Source: Mesostigma viride
Taxonomy: Eukaryota > Streptophyta > Mesostigmatophyceae > Mesostigmatales > Mesostigmataceae
Length of the DNA stretch: 62,000 bases
Reading direction: 5' to 3'
NCBI GenBank assembly: GCA_009746045.1
Contig: RPFO01000231.1
Span: forward strand, 1,810,840 to 1,872,839
This document shows, piece after piece, positions 1 through 34,559 of this stretch; the stretch's first letter is position 1; each line of letters opens with the position of its first letter. Under the pieces are notes generated by a model, which worked only from the letters and a program-made list of their open reading frames with translations, had not been told where the DNA came from and searched no databases. Both the position numbers and the translations under genes were made by a program.

Positions 1-150
1 TACCAAGTGTGCAGCTGGCGTGATCCTTGGATGTCCGTGTCAGATTACTATTAATTTCTTCAGGGTTCTTCTTATTGTCGGGGTTTTCCTTATGTTGCAT
101 GCCAATCTCACCTCCGTAATTTTCATTCTCAATGAATATATATATATATT
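1..150 (+). repeat. Tail segment A plus (TA)n, RLE2-type retroelement 3' end
   Basis: Bases 1-135 reappear as the reverse complement at about 39326-39480. There the segment directly follows the 3' end of a restriction-like-endonuclease (RLE) coding remnant and runs into a TA-rich stretch. Here it also ends in (TA)n (136-150). I therefore read it as the 3' tail of a plus-oriented non-LTR element whose body lies upstream of the window. The reading is inferred from two copies; the sequence match itself is seen directly. Confidence 0.5.
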
Positions 151-863
151 AAAAATATAATTACTTACAGCAGAGTGAAATCACTCAAACCAAAGCAAAC
201 GCCCAGCTATAAACCTCTATACAGAGCCATGTCAAAGCTCTATACTACGATAAGACCAATGGAAACTCCTAACGGGAGGAACCTAATAGCCCTGCTGCAC
301 CGCAAAATCAGCCCGCGTACGGCGGAGCATGATGTCAGCCATGGCCCGAGTCAGCGCCACCGACAAGCGCTGACGCCAATATGACGTCCAGGTCCGCGCC
401 GACCATGGGGCCCGCTGGCCCTCCAGGTCCAGCCGGTCCTCCCGGAGCCGGCAACACTCCTTGAAGAAGGCGGAGGTCAGGGGCCCCATGGCCCCAAACT
501 CCTCCAGGACAAAGGGCACCACACGATGGTGCCCGACGTCGCCGTAGGCCAGGAGCTTGGCCCGCTCCGCCCGGTCCGCCGTGTAACCTGCCGTGAGGGA
601 GGCCCCAGCCACGTGGCTAAGAGCCAAGGGCCGCGCCACCGAAACGTCGATAAGCAGATGCCGGCCACCCCCCTCAAAGTCCAGCACCACGATGTCAGGC
701 CGGTGGTTGGGGGAATAGAAGGCAGCGCCATCCGCATCCTCGGACCGGATGTTCGCGTGGGGGAAAACCGACCGAATCATGGCGAGCACCACCGTCAGGA
801 GGACAGTGTGCAAATACAAATACCAATTCTGATTCTGTTGGCCCCCCATGCAGGCAAGGTAGT
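151..863 (-). mobile_element. 5'-truncated RLE-type non-LTR element (RLE1, copy 1)
   Basis: Minus-strand element: C-terminal coding region (862-283), then a non-coding tail of about 130 bp (tail B, 290-151), ending in (TA)n. A nearly identical copy lies at 42385-43113. Homology stops near 863 beside another TATATA stretch, as expected of a 5'-truncated target-primed insertion. It lies in an intron of the ABC transporter gene, antisense to it. Confidence 0.6.
283..862 (-). pseudogene. C-terminal CCHC/restriction-like endonuclease region of a non-LTR retroelement (partial)
   Basis: The translation contains HRPDIVVLDF followed about 10 residues later by LLIDVSV, then VVPFVLEEFGAMGP. This pattern resembles the PD-(D/E)XK-like C-terminal region that follows the reverse transcriptase in RLE-type non-LTR elements. 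The related copy at 39547-40362 keeps the preceding zinc-binding motif C-x2-C-x7-H-x3-C, which is truncated here. No reverse transcriptase remains. The reading frame stays open upstream of 862, but that part is read antisense through the host exon and is not coding. Family assignment is by motif recognition. Confidence 0.55.
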
Positions 864-872
864 GTATATATC

Positions 873-912
873 CCCACACAGTTACTACCTCCAAGGCATG
901 TCCATCAACACC
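873..912 (+). repeat. Decayed copy of the 5' edge of the exon at 981
   Basis: The sequence ACAG followed by TTACTACCTCCAAGGCATG repeats the acceptor and first codons of the exon at 981 (ACAG/GTACTACTTCCAAGG), about 107 bp upstream. It includes an AG dinucleotide and could act as a decoy acceptor. Confidence 0.7.
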
Positions 913-980
913 CCCTTTTTTGCTGTTGTTGCGACCGTGTTGCCTATTTACACTCAACTGCTCTATATATTCCCCTACAG

Positions 981-24134
<23,154 letters not shown>

Positions 24135-24418
24135 CTTTGAGGCTCCAGACTCAATAACGCATGGGTTGATCGTTTCCCATTTCAAATAGGCCACGTGATG
24201 AGCCTAAATAATTGCATCCAGCCTGGGCACATGCAGCTTGTACATACGATTTAATATCAGCTGATTGTTTCGTTTATCTGGCCATTTGCCAGATCCTGGA
24301 GGATGGCTTGTCTAGCATGATGAGGCCTCATGGCTTTGACAGTGCTTCAAATTGCTCTTTCGTTAATTATCACGTAATGCTCCTTTATATCAAGTGTGGG
24401 CTTTGACAATGTTCTCAT
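24135..24418 (+). other. 3' flank of the transporter gene
   Basis: AT-rich, with no reading frame of note. I did not find a TGTAA poly(A)-type signal within the first 280 bases. Confidence 0.4.
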
Positions 24419-25350
24419 TGATTAATTAATTAATTAATTAATTAATTAATTAATAGACATGTGACTGCGTCACGTGAGCATGAGTCCTCAGTGGGAGGGG
24501 AACATGGGATGGAATGGATGGTATAAGCTATCTAGGTCCTAGTTACAGGGGTGTGGGCACCGCGGCCCGAATCGCTATGAATGCCATACTTGGTCACACG
24601 CGGAGCCCCCACAGACTTGGGGGTGGTCTCCTTCATCACTACTTGCCATCTATCCTTGCGCACCATCTGCCTCCATATTACAGACAAACCAGGAGGCTGC
24701 CCGGGTGTGAGCCCGTCACGTCTAGTGTAGCACATGTCCATGCCGAGTCTATCACGAAAAGTCCACGGGTGGCGGCCCTGCCGCGTGCGGCCTGGGGCAC
24801 GCCAGGTGAGGACATATCGCCCAGGCTGGGCGGGCTTGGTGCTAGCTAGTCTATCTGATGTATCTACCTGATCTGTGCGGGCCAGGTGCCCGGCTAGGCC
24901 CAGGCGCCTGTGCCTAATAATGTGGGAAACATAGGGCAAATCAGCGTACAAATCCTCATTACTAATGTGCAAACCAAAGGGGATGTTAAGGGCCTTGCGC
25001 AGCATCTTGGTGACGGCGCCGTCGAGTCGTTGCTCCAGCTCCTGCGTCAGTGTCCACGTCTCGGCGCCGTAGGTCAGGATCGTCAGAATGACGACCTTGA
25101 AGAGGTCACGCTTGACGATCCGGGGTAGGGCGGGGTTGCTCCACCAGCGGCGGTGGTCATGGAGGTGCGCCCACGCCATGCCGATCCGTGTCGTCATGTT
25201 GTCCTCGCAGTCGGGAAGCCAACTGCCGAGCAGCTTGAAGCGGCCTGAAGGAGGGTAGTTGACCTCGGCATCGTCTAAGAGGCGGAGTGTGGGTGGGGGC
25301 CCTGCCATATGCTGAGAGCCAGGGCCTCCGTTTTTGGGCTGATTTCTAGG
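24419..25350 (-). mobile_element. LINE1 family, 3' fragment, minus strand
   Basis: Begins (in plus order) with (TTAA)n at 24420-24454, then the terminal hairpin near 24459 and a common 3' tail (AGTCCTCAGTGGGAGGGG). The minus-strand coding remnant 25308-24532 reads LLGSWLPDCEDNMTTRIGMA, TYGAETWTLTQELEQRLDG and HIIRHRRLGLAGHLARTDQ, the C-terminal part of a LINE reverse transcriptase polyprotein. The 5' part is missing. Confidence 0.75.
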
Positions 25351-25394
25351 GGCCTCATTGATACAGATTCTTTATTGCGTGTACTGTATGGTAG

Positions 25395-25566
25395 TAATGA
25401 AGGAGACCGCCCCCAAGCCAGTGGGGGCTCCGCATGTGACCACGTATGGCATTCACAGTATGTGATTTGGGCCGTGGTGCCCACAACCCTGTAACTAGGT
25501 CTTAGATAACTAGCTCCACCCATCCCACACGTGACGCAGTCACGTGTCTATTAATTAATTAATTAA
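25395..25566 (+). mobile_element. LINE1 3' tip, plus strand, inverted against the previous copy
   Basis: Reverse complement of the tail seen at 24457-24640, ending CACGTGACGCAGTCACGTG then TTAATTAATTAA. With the previous feature it makes an inverted pair with both 3' ends facing out. From 25567 to 25966 I see only AT-rich sequence and degraded tail fragments. Confidence 0.7.
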
Positions 25567-26207
25567 TCCATCCCATCCCACTCGACTGTACTGAGGACTT
25601 ATGCTCACGTAACACTGTTACCTGTTAATTAATGTACTGTTGCTTCCACATAATTAATCAATTAGTATCTTGTCCCTGTTGGGGGATCACGGAGCACTGA
25701 ATTCACCAGCATAAGATAGATCAAGTGGACGTCTCCCCAAGACTTCAATCTGTACATCGGTATGTCCACAGCTACTCTAAAATATGCATGGGCCTCAAGT
25801 GTCTAATAATCAATTAATGGGCCTCAAGTGAGGCCTCAATCGAGCTAATCTTGCACGCAAACTGTGCCTACCATGCTATTTATATTTCCTAGGACCCACA
25901 GTTGGGGGGTCGTAGTCTTTGACAATGAGAGTCCGCCCAACGCTGATTATCCTGCATTAATTACTTATTAATTAATTAATAGACATGTGACTGCGTCACG
26001 TGAGCATAAGTCCTCAGTGGGAGGGGAACATGGGATGGAATGGACGATGTAAGCTATCAAGGTCCTAGTTACAGGGTCAAGTGGGCGCCACGGCCCGTTC
26101 ATCGCTATGAATGCCATACGCGGTCACACGCGGAGCCCCCACAGACTTGGGGGTGGTCTCCTTCACCACTACTTGCCATCTATCCTTGCGTACCATCTGC
26201 CTCCATG

Positions 26208-27260
26208 TTACAGACAAACCAGGATGTCAAGGAGGCTGCCCGGGTGTGAGCCCATCTCGTATAGGGTAACACATGTCCATGCCATGGATTCTATCACGGA
26301 AAGTCCACGGGTGGCGGCCCTGCGGCCTGGGGCACGCCAGGTGAGGACATAACGCCCAGGCTGGGCGGGCTTGGTGCCAGCTAGTCTATCTGATGTGTCT
26401 ACCTGATCTGTGCGGGCCAGGTGCCCAGCTATGCCCAGGTGCCTGTGCCTAATAATGTGGGAAACATAGGGCAAATCAGCGTACAAATCCTCATTACCGT
26501 AATTTGCAAACCAAAGGGGATGTTAAGGGCCTTGCGCAGCATCTTCTTGGTGACGTTGCCGTCGAGTTGTTGCTCCAGCTCCTGCGTCAGTGTCCAGTTC
26601 TCAGCGCCGTACATACATAGGTCAGGCCGGATCGTCAGAATGACGACCTTGAAGAGGTCACGCTTGACGAGCCGGGGTAGGGCGGGGTTGCTCCACCAGC
26701 GGCAGTGGCCATGGAGTTGCGCCCACGCCAAGCCAAGCCGTGTCGTCAGGTCGTCCTGAGCGCAGTCGGGAAGCCAACTGCCGAGCATCTTGAAGCGGCC
26801 TGAATTAAGTAGCCGGGTAGTTGACCTCGGTGTCGTCTAAGAGGCGGAGTGGGGGGCGGGGGCCCGGCCATGCTGAGAGCCAGGGCATCCGTTTTGGGGC
26901 TAACTTTCTAGACCAACCGGCGCCCGAGCCTCGAGCGCCAGGCACTCCAGCCAAAGTTGGGCAGACTCCGGCTTCTCGATCGGAGCGTGATGTCGTCGGC
27001 ATAAATGAGGTCAGCTAGTAAATTCTGCCTGTTGGTCGGCCCTTCCTTCGATCCCCAAGCTCGTTTGTGATCACTAGGCCAGGGGCACGGCCAGCAATGC
27101 TAGCAAAGCGGGCACGTGCCTGGCGCATAACATAATCCACTACAATCAATATAATAAACAGGTACGGGGACAGGACGCAATCCTGCCAGACGCCGGTCTG
27201 CAGTGGACATGGCGGGGTAATCAAGCCGTGTTGAGTGCGCGTCAGAGTGGTCGACCCCTC
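26208..27260 (-). pseudogene. LINE1 reverse transcriptase remnant
   Basis: Contains GVWQDCVLSPYLFII (usual GVRQGCVLSPLLFNI) at 27200-27100, and a YADDI catalytic box read at about 26990-27010 (minus strand). Downstream come LLGSWLPDCAQDDLTTRLGL and GAENWTLTQELEQQLDG, shared with the copy at 24532-25308. Frames change several times. Confidence 0.72.
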
Positions 27261-28649
27261 ATACAGCTCGCGGATGACGGTAATCAGGGGAGTGGGGACG
27301 CGAGCAAGGACAGCCCATAGAGCGGCCCACCAGAGGACAGAGTCACTGAAACTCCTTGATGAAGTTGACGAAGATCAGGATGGCGGGAAACTCACCAGGT
27401 TGCAGGAGAGCGATTTCCTCGAAGAGGCGGTGCGCGACGAAGACGGGCCATGACGGTGTTGCGCCCAGGACAAAAGCCCATGTGAGTCTCCCCAAGGTGA
27501 CGGTCGAGAGCAGAATGAAGGCGGTTGAGGATCATGCGCATGAACAACTTGAGTGCGGCGCTCTGGATGCAGACTAGCTCCGCGGTAGTTGGCGGGGTCG
27601 AGTCAGGGGAACCTCAGTGTTTTTGTTCAGCACAATATGGTAGCTGTGCGGCTGCCACTCAGGAATCGGCGGCGCGTCACTGCACGGCAAGCAGTATCCG
27701 GTTGCAGACGTCAAGCAGGAACCCCGTGAGCGCCGTCATGCAGTTTAATTACCGGGGCGGGGAGCTGGTCAGGGCCAACGGCGGTGTAGAAGCGGAGTTG
27801 CTTGGCGGCGGTGCTCAGCTCGAGCTGAGTCGGTGAACGGCGGTAGCTCATTGAGTGGGGTCGCCGGGTCGGCCAGGGGTTCTGTCAGGGCCCGGGGTAC
27901 GTGTAGTCCTACTCAGAGGCGGGCGGCGTGGTGGGCGGCGCAGGGACGCCCGCACGGGCGCCAGGGGCGCGGCTGCCAGAGGGCCAAGCGGCGGAGGCGG
28001 CGGGGGGGCGCCGAGCAGTCGGGACTGCATGGGAGGAATGGCCCCTGGTCAAGCTGCTGCCGCGGTGAGCCAGAGTTTGATGAGCGTCCGCGGCGCCGGC
28101 TGCGCGGGCGCCGGCTGGCCGTTGGGCGCCGGTGACGCAGGCGGGTACAGGCGTACTTGCCGTCGGTGCTGGTCCTTGATGTGGGCGAAGTACTCGCGGA
28201 CATGGAGGTCCTCCTGCTCCTTAATTGGTCGCCTGCCGGACGGCCGAGTCACTGGTATATTCGGCTTTGACTGGCGGGCGTAGCAGGCGGGGTCGCGGTG
28301 GTCGCGCAGGGCTTGTCGGGCCTGGACTGATGACGGCAGGGAGCCGGTGCAGGCTGGTGAACGGAAGCGGGGCGGGCGGCGGGGGGGCAGCAGGGCCCCT
28401 GCCGCGGGCAGCTTTCCAGCGAGGTGCCGAAGGGCCGATGCCGGGCCGCCAGCCGGCGGGCACTGAGCTGGGCGTGGCTGGCCGGGAATCATGTCCAGCG
28501 CGTCGACAAACTCCTCTGCCGGGCGCTTACAAGTGGGTGAGTTTTTCAGGGAAGTCCTCCAGAGAGTCGTCAGATTTCTCAATCAAGCAACTGCAGTGTG
28601 CGCAAATCAGGTGCATGGTGCCAACTGCCACGTGCTTACGAAAGTGCGA

Positions 28650-29750
28650 GGGGAATCGCACGTGGATGCGGGCGATGACGATGCGATGATCTGAGCACCA
28701 GGGGGATCACGTGCGAGCGAGCAGCTAGTACAGATCCTTGATGACGCTTGCGCATTACAACATAGTCGATGCAGCGTTCAGTGCCGGTTGGCGAGGTGTG
28801 TGTGACCAGAGCATCTGGACTATGTGGAAACTGCGGATGTTGGCAGTCTGTTACCAAATCGCATGCTGTAAGCAAATCAGTAAATAGTTCAGTGTTGGCA
28901 TAATAATGGAGACCGTATACCGTCGGGGGCGTGCTGACATCTGCCACGGTACCCTGTGGTAGCGTTGCGTTGGCGTCCAGTAGCAGCTAGAGCGAGGTAG
29001 TTGCGACCCGGGGTAATGGTGCCATTCGCCAGGTTCTCCAGCGCAGCAAAGAAGTCCTTGCGATCTTGTTCAGCCTGGGTGGCCGGAGTGGGACCGTGCG
29101 TGATTGACGCCCACCATCAGGGCGTAGGTCGAGTGGCCCTCCACCGAATGGAAGGTGGCTAGTAACGATAGAGGAGGCGAGCGTTGACCGGCAGCTGGGG
29201 TTCACCCATGTGGCGTACGGCGAGAGGGAAGCAGAGGAGACCGACGCCCGGCCGTTCCCGGTGCCGTCGCCGCCTCCATAATAAAACCGCCAGCCGTCGA
29301 TGTCGTCAGCAGCAAGGGCGGTCGGTCCGCGAGCCGATGCAGTGCGCTGGTGTTTTTGGATTCCCAGGATGGCCGGCGATGTTAGTGTCGATGCAGAAAC
29401 CAATAAGATTGGAGACTCAATGGCACTGACAGTGGTCGTCGCTGCGCAGGCAGTGACAGCGGTCAGCGTCGGGCTGGAGCGTGCGGGCGTTGAAGGTGGA
29501 GATGACCAATGGCGCGCATTGACCGAAAAGCGGGGGGGTACGTGCAGGCGGGGGTGGGGGCGGAGATGGAGCAGGGTGCATGGTGATGGGGGGGGGCGGT
29601 GGAGGTGGGGGGGTGGGGGGGGCGGGTAATTGATGAGGACTTATGATTTCAATCACCGTTTCTATTCTTCCTGCCAACGCGTCGAGGCGACGCCGACGGT
29701 TGGCTCGGGTGGCCAGGTAGAATGAATCTGCGTCTGCACGCATAAGAAAA
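28650..29750 (-). pseudogene. LINE1 endonuclease (APE-type) remnant
   Basis: Pieces in different frames: ISTFNARTL (N-terminal strand, usually TWNVRTL), ILGIQKHQR with the catalytic-type Glu position changed to Lys or shifted, DGWRFYYGGG, then GTERCIDYVVMRKR and SSHRHRP, where the family ends ID.V...SDH.P. A coiled, Arg-rich start and a Pro run precede it. Confidence 0.65.
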
Positions 29751-31003
29751 GCGTGCAGTCTGAGGAGGTTTCGGAGGCGCCGGCCGCGCGACGGAGGCGG
29801 GGCGAACCTGGCTCACTGCCGTACCGTTGCTCTCTCTCCGACAGCCCGAGGGCTGCGAAGGCAAAGGGGCGGGAAGGGGAGTCAGGCAGATCCTACTGCT
29901 AGAGCCGCGAAGCCGTGGGGTCGCGAGCGTCGTTAGTTGAGAATTAATTAAGGGTTCGTTCTGTGGGCTCCTCGGGTGCCGCAAAGCGAAAGGAGGCGGA
30001 TGGGATGTGATCGAAGCAGGTATCGGCGACTTGCCGGGCGGTGATGTCGATGGCGGCAGCAACAGTGGGGTCGGCTCCCAGGTCCAGAGAGGCCATGACA
30101 AAGCGTTCAAGGGCGCTGTCGGAAAAACGGGAGCACATCCACCACTGAGACTGCGAGGCAGAGGTCGGTGCCGTCGGGGTTGTCGTGGAGAAAGTCCGAC
30201 ACGTGGATAATCTGTTGGTTGCAGTCCCGGATCTCGCACTTTTTCTCGGCAGCCAGGTGCAGGATGGTTAGGGCGGCAGCTCGGGACAGGTGCATGACCG
30301 GGCCATTTGCCAGGTAAAAACTCGACAGCTTCCTCGGCGGAAAAGGCCTCCTCGCGGGTATCCATGGCAGGGTCGCTGTTCTGCGGAGCGGTGCGGTGGA
30401 GCGGCTGGATGCTGACACGGTGGCGTCCGGCATACATACAGCGAGGGGGTTGCCAATGAAGCCATGGCTTCATCAGCAAGTTGGTGTAGGGCCGGGGACG
30501 CTTAATTGTGATTGTTGGGATGAGTCGTATTCCGCCATATTGTGCTGAAAAAGATCGATATTTGCTAGGCAGGGCAGTGCCGGTAGGTCGGGGTTGTCGT
30601 GGAGAAAGTCCGACACGTGGATAATCTGTTGGTTGCAGTCCCGGATCTCGCACTTTTTCTCGGCAGCCAGGTGCAGGATGGTTAGGGCGGCAGCTCGGGA
30701 CAGGTGCATGACCGGGCCATTTGCCAGGTAAAAACTCGGCAGCTTCCTCGGCAGAAAAGGCCTCCTCGCGGGTATCCATGGCAGGGTCGCTGTTCTGCGG
30801 AGCGGTGCGGTGGAGCGGCTGGATGCTGACACGGTGGCGTCCGGCATACATACAGCGAGGGGGTTGCCAATGAAGCCATGGCTTCATCAGCAAGTTGGTG
30901 TAGGGCCGGGGACGCTTAATTGTGATTGTTGGGATGAGTCGTATTCCGCCATATTGAGCTGAAAAAGATCGATATTTGCTAGGCAGGGCAGTGCCGGTAT
31001 CTT
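29751..31003 (-). pseudogene. Unassigned reading frames upstream of LINE1, with 414-bp tandem duplication
   Basis: On the minus strand one frame reads LANGPVMHLSRAAALTILHL, KCEIRDCNQQIIHVSDFL, then after a frame change SRFSDSALERFVMASLDLG. A unit of 414 bp is duplicated in tandem (about 30172-30585 and 30586-30999) with only a few differences. Since 414 is 138 codons, the open frame runs through both units. It may be ORF1 of the LINE or an unrelated gene fragment; I do not recognise a domain. Confidence 0.5.
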
Positions 31004-31314
31004 CGGAAATATTGAGCGATAGCTGCAGAAAATATCAGCCGGTGTTCGTCTTCAAAAGCCGAGTATAATAATGCAACCAACCCGATGAAATTTCATGGCC
31101 AGAGTCAAAAGTTATCGGAGCATTTTCGTATATTGCATTCCGTCACCGCATTTTGTTGCCTATATTTGTAATTTATTTTATTTTATTTTATTTTAATCCT
31201 GCACATCCTACCATATCTGAGTAAGAGGGTTTGAGCGAAGACGCCAACAGCACGTCTTTGTCCACATATCTAGCTTCTATGTACATCGCCCCCACAACGC
31301 TGTTACTACAGGAC
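31004..31314. other. Spacer, no gene seen
   Basis: AT-rich with a short (TTTTA)n run near 31170. No coding or structured feature recognised. Confidence 0.5.
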
Positions 31315-31866
31315 CTAGATTAATTAATTAATAGACACGTGACTGCGTCACGTGAGCATAAGTCCTCAGTGGGAGGGGAACAGGGGATGGAATGGATGAC
31401 GGTAAGCTATCTAGGTCCTAGTTACAGGGTTGTGGGCACCACGGCCCGTTCATCGCAATGAATGCCATACGCGGTCACACGCGAAGCCCCCACAGACTTG
31501 GGGGTGGTCTCCTTCATCACTACTTGCCATTTATCCTTGCGTACCATCTGCCTCCATATTACAGACAAAACAGGAGGCCGTGCCCTGGTGTGAGCCCGTC
31601 ACGTCTTAGTAGTGTAGCACATGTCCATGCCGAGTCCGTATCACGAAAAGTCCACGGGTGGCGGCCCTGCCGCGCGCGGCCTGGGGCACGCCAGGTGAGG
31701 ACATAACGCCCAGGCTGGGCGGGCTTGGTGCTAGCTAGTCTATCTGATGTGTCTACCTGATCTATAGGACCTAGATAGCTTCCATCATCCATTCCATCCC
31801 ATCTTCCCCTCCCACTGAGGACTTATGCTCACGTGGCGCAGTCACGCGTGTCTATTAATTAATTTA
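31315..31866. mobile_element. Compact LINE1 composite with inverted 3' ends
   Basis: Left: TTAATTAATTAAT, hairpin, LINE1 tail and short coding remnant on the minus strand (VDTSDRLASTKPAQPGRYVL). Right: the same tail inverted (about 90 bp, 31765-31850) ending in CACGCGTGTCTATTAATTAA. The two ends form about 90-bp imperfect terminal inverted repeats flanked by TTAA runs. Confidence 0.7.
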
Positions 31867-32235
31867 ATGTACATCGCACTGGACTCACAAATGTAACCTA
31901 ATTTGTCAAGTCAATATAGTGTTAAAGCCAGCCTGGCAGCCAACACACGGCCAGTTCATGGTCCATAAGTGCATAGCAAGTACTGTAATTATGTTGTGCA
32001 TTCTTAGTACAGCTTTGCACAAACTGCCAATAATGTCCAGCCCTTCTGTGTTTTCTGCTGCTATCAATGATTACAAGATTCCCAACCACCTGCACAGTGC
32101 ACACAAATATCTAATTTGCAGTACTCATACGACAGTCACTGACAAAATGCATGCGACAAATGCGTAGCACAAATCATAAAAATATGTAGAAGGGATTGAT
32201 CAACCAATTATAATTAACAGTGAGGTAGTAGACTG
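31867..32235. other. Spacer, no gene seen
   Basis: AT-rich. The open frame at 31919-32167 has no recognisable domain and no coding signature. Confidence 0.4.
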
Positions 32236-34530
32236 CATCACGTGAGCAAAAGTCCTCAAACGAAAGATGGGGATGGTGATGGAATCCTGAATGGAACAGT
32301 TACTAGAATGCTTAAGTTAAGTATATCTCAAGCGGGGTGGAAGTACGAGCGACCACCGGCCTGCACTTGGGAGCGTTTGTATGATGGGATGCCCGCCATG
32401 TGTCTGACATTATTCATGGTAGGCATAGTTTGCGTGAAGATTAGCTCGAGACCTCACTTGAGGCCCATATTTTAGACTAGCTGTGGACATATACATGTAC
32501 ACATTGACGTCTTGCATGGGGAGATGTCCACTACATCATAAATTGGGGAATTCAGTGCTGCGTGGTCCCCCATGACGGGCACACGAGACTAATTAATGAA
32601 TTAACTAATGGAATCTATAGACGGCCTCTAGTTGCAGCACTGCGGGCGCCACGGCCCGCGAATCACTGTATTTCCTGAATTTGGCCACATGCATTACCCC
32701 CACCGACTTGGGGAGGCCGCTACGTAGGGCATATCCATCATAATCTCATGCCACTGATCTCGGCTCAGTGCGGGTCATCTGCCGGCCAAATCTGCGCAGA
32801 TAAGCCAGGAGGCGCTGACCGGGGCTCAGTGAACCCAGTCTTTCTAGGATAGCACATGTCTCTTAGTAGGCCGGGCCCGTAGCCTATCACGGAAGGTCCA
32901 GCGGGGGTCTCCTTGCCGCGCGCGGCCAGGGGTCTGCCATGCGAGGACAGAACGCCCAGGCTGCCCGGGCTCCAGGTCACTGCATGCATGCCGGCAGCTC
33001 GACGTCTATCTGATGTGTCTGTACAGGTCTGATTGGTGCGACGCCGGTGCCGGCGGCCGGCTACTAAGGTGCCATTGAATTCCGGAATGAACTTGAGTGT
33101 ACCGGAGAGTGGTAAAATATTGTCCGACCGGTAAAATAATTTGCGCAACCTTTGCCACCGGGTGGGTAAAAGTTTCCGCGCAATGTTTTACTATAACTGA
33201 TCGAGACCTGTGCGTGACCTGCAGGCTGCAGGTCAGGGCCGGGTTCGAATCCGCCGTGAGACATGCCGGCGCCCAAGAAGTGCATGCGTGCTCAGCAGGC
33301 CACATGTGGGTGCCTCACTGTCGGCCCTTCACTCCTCTCCGCGAGGCCAGTTTTTGTGCCCAGACAGGCCTAGTACAGTAGGCGCCTGTGTCTACGAATG
33401 TGAGATACCGAAAGGTAACTGAATGAATTAGTGTATGAGTGTCGGATGTAAACTGGCGTACTACAAATCCTCATTGCTAGCATGAACTTGTATGGTTTAT
33501 TGAGCGCCCGTGGGCATAACATCTTGGTATCACAGCGCCGTCGAGCTGTGTCTCCATCGCCTGCCTCAACGTCCACACCTCCGCTCCATTATTAGGTGAG
33601 GACCGTCAGACTGATCACCGGATCTTGAAAAGGTCGTCTTTGACGATCCTGGGCAGGGCGATCGAACCAGTTGCTCCAACAGTGGCGGTGCTTTTGAATT
33701 TGCCCCCGGCCCACGACATGCCGATCCGGACCGTCTTCGTTTTTTCCTCGCAGATCGACTGAATCGGAGAGCCAGCTGCCCAGAAGTTTGAAGCATGCAG
33801 TCGGGGTAGTAATAATAATATACCTCGGTGTGCGCATGGTCCAGGAGGCGGAGTGCATGGCCGGGCCTCCACAAGGCCTGCCCAAGGCTATGGCCTCAGT
33901 CAGTGGGGCTAATTTCTAAGCCTACCGCCGGGACGGGACGGGGCCTCGAGCGCCAGACTCCAGCGGAGCCCTGCGGGGCGTACACCGGCGCCCGGCAATC
34001 AGCGTGATGTGTTCGGCAAAAACGAGGTCATGCAGCTAGCGAATTCTACTTTAATCTTGCCCGCCTCCCCCCGGAGCCCGTCGGCCTATATGGCTCGATC
34101 ACCATCAGCCAGGGGCACGCCGGCCGTCAATGCTTCTAGCAAATCGTGCACCGTCGTGCCTGCTGCATAATAAGATATTATGATGATCCCGACCATTGAA
34201 TAATGAACAGGTATGGTGACAGGACACAACCTTGTCAGACGCCCATCAGTCTGCAGCCGGTGGGCATGCATGGTGGCCGGGTGGTGCTGTGTTAGTAGAT
34301 CGAGTGTGCCCACCGAGGTGGTCGTCGACTTGGCGTCGTACAACTTGTGGAGTTGACGGCAATCAGTTGCGGTTGCACGCGTGTCGCGTTTGCGCGGCCG
34401 GCAACTATCTCCTGCATCACTGTACATGTATGCCTGGCCACTCAGATGACTGTACAGTAAGTAAGCCCCACCAGGTGAGCTACATATGTTCAAACTGCTG
34501 AAATGCCTGGCGTCGTCCTGCCACATCGTT
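32236..34530 (-). mobile_element. LINE1 family, strongly decayed minus-strand copies
   Basis: Tail-like sequence (CATCACGTGAGCAAAAGTCC) at 32236. Remnants at 32765-33148 (TDTSDRRRA, WSPGSLGVLSSHGRPLAA), 33566-33885 (FKLLGSWLSDSVDLRGK-like) and 34080-34260 (parallel to 27060-27230) follow the order of the LINE1 reverse transcriptase on the minus strand. Interruptions are frequent, including 32280-32600, which is unrelated. Confidence 0.6.
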
Positions 34531-34559
34531 GGGAGACGTTAAGTGACACTGCCTTCTTT

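Larger units (their letters stand above)
25967..29750 (-). mobile_element. LINE1 family, near full-length decayed copy
   Basis: On the minus strand: APE-type endonuclease (about 29750-28650), Pro/Ala-rich connector (28600-27850), reverse transcriptase (about 27500-26200), 3' tail, hairpin and (TTAA)n at 25967-25980. Many stops and frame changes; inactive. Confidence 0.75.

Noticed and set aside
175-384. 69-residue frame found again at 42402-42611 and, inverted, near 39040 and 42065
   Set aside because: Conservation is at DNA level in the RLE1 tail. It runs into antisense RLE sequence and has no coding signature.
31315-31866. piggyBac-type transposon (TTAA flanks, inverted ends)
   Set aside because: The inside is LINE1 tail and RT remnant, and the TTAA runs are the LINE tail repeat, not a 4-bp target duplication.
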